Position numbers and translations under genes: made by a program. Positions 63,992 to 64,000 of a DNA stretch of 64,000 nucleotides are shown here, one piece after another. Positions within the stretch are counted from its first letter, which is position 1. Every line of letters begins with the position of its first letter. The notes under the pieces were generated by a model, which saw nothing but the letters and a program-made list of their open reading frames with translations, was not told the origin of the DNA and made no database searches. Source of the DNA: Sphingobacteriales bacterium 44-61 (GTDB lineage: Bacteria; Bacteroidota; Bacteroidia; Chitinophagales; Chitinophagaceae); assembly GCA_001898405.1 (NCBI GenBank), contig MKTW01000003.1:82570-146569 (forward strand), in the 5' to 3' direction.

Positions 63992-64000
63992 ATGAAAAAG
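63992..64000 (+). CDS. start of a gene cut by the window end (MKK...)
   Basis: ATGAAAAAG at the last nine bases looks like the start of a signal-peptide-bearing gene. Only three codons are visible, so this is a guess. Confidence 0.25.

Noticed and set aside
1..64000. tRNA, rRNA, CRISPR array, insertion sequence
   Set aside because: Scanning found no cloverleaf-like genes, no regular spacer repeats and no transposase gene; only the SRP RNA was found.

Overview
The window is chromosomal DNA of a Bacteroidota bacterium, most likely a member of the Chitinophagaceae or a close relative. Pointers are the type IX secretion protein PorQ, an OMP_b-brl-type TonB-dependent receptor, a TamA-like lipoprotein (TamL), the lineage families DUF5683, DUF5103, DUF5362 and DUF4350, ATG/TTG starts without strong Shine-Dalgarno sites, and promoter boxes of the form TAnnTTTG ahead of several genes. 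No insertion sequence, CRISPR array, prophage or tRNA gene was seen. The one structural RNA found is the small SRP RNA.

Layout. 1-3.3 kb: the 3' end of an M42-type peptidase, then a tightly packed trio: a 57-residue YLDPGSGS membrane peptide, a kinase-like/methyltransferase protein and a membrane sulfatase-superfamily protein. 3.3-7.7 kb: porQ, lon and an outer-membrane barrel. 8-10 kb: a Sel1-repeat protein and a membrane metallophosphoesterase. 10-16 kb: parA, parB, a DUF5683 protein, dapB and a TPR-histidine kinase/LuxR-type regulator pair. 16-24.5 kb: a TlpA-like thioredoxin and the complete trp operon (trpE-G-D-C-F-B-lipoprotein-A, minus strand). A 20-codon leader peptide with three consecutive Trp codons and an intrinsic terminator lie ahead of trpE, the arrangement of ribosome-mediated attenuation. 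24.5-36.5 kb: an S9 peptidase, a GT39-like glycosyltransferase, a transaldolase, SRP RNA, a DUF5103 protein, an FtsX-like permease, a SpoU methyltransferase, tamL and truB. 36.6-43.9 kb: a MoxR/DUF58/DUF4350/DUF4129/SpoIIM operon with a divergent RDD protein and twin DUF5362 membrane proteins. 43.9-50.8 kb: proS and surface proteins. 50.8-56.3 kb: tRNA-maturation genes (miaA, a CCA-adding-type enzyme, tsaC) with a polyvalent-protein-type kinase between two of them, and a GT4 glycosyltransferase. 56.3-58.5 kb: dapD and a CbpA-type DnaJ. 58.9-63.9 kb: a Kdo/Kdo8N sugar locus.

The most interesting system is the last locus: kdnA-kdnB-kdsA-(transaldolase-CBS fusion)-kdsC-like. The expected arabinose-5-phosphate isomerase KdsD (SIS domain plus two CBS domains) is not there. 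In its place is a protein whose C-terminal CBS pair resembles that of KdsD, but whose catalytic domain is a fructose-6-phosphate aldolase/transaldolase with the Schiff-base Lys kept and two active-site positions changed (Asn to Thr, Thr to His). This suggests an aldolase-based route to, or control of, the Kdo precursor.

A second theme is a family of long hairpins between genes. Four copies share a CCTTACCGG-type core. Three have perfect 31-36 bp arms, and differences between copies are mirrored on both arms. A second, shorter repeat family (CGATGTTCGATGACCG-like) occurs at four further intergenic sites.
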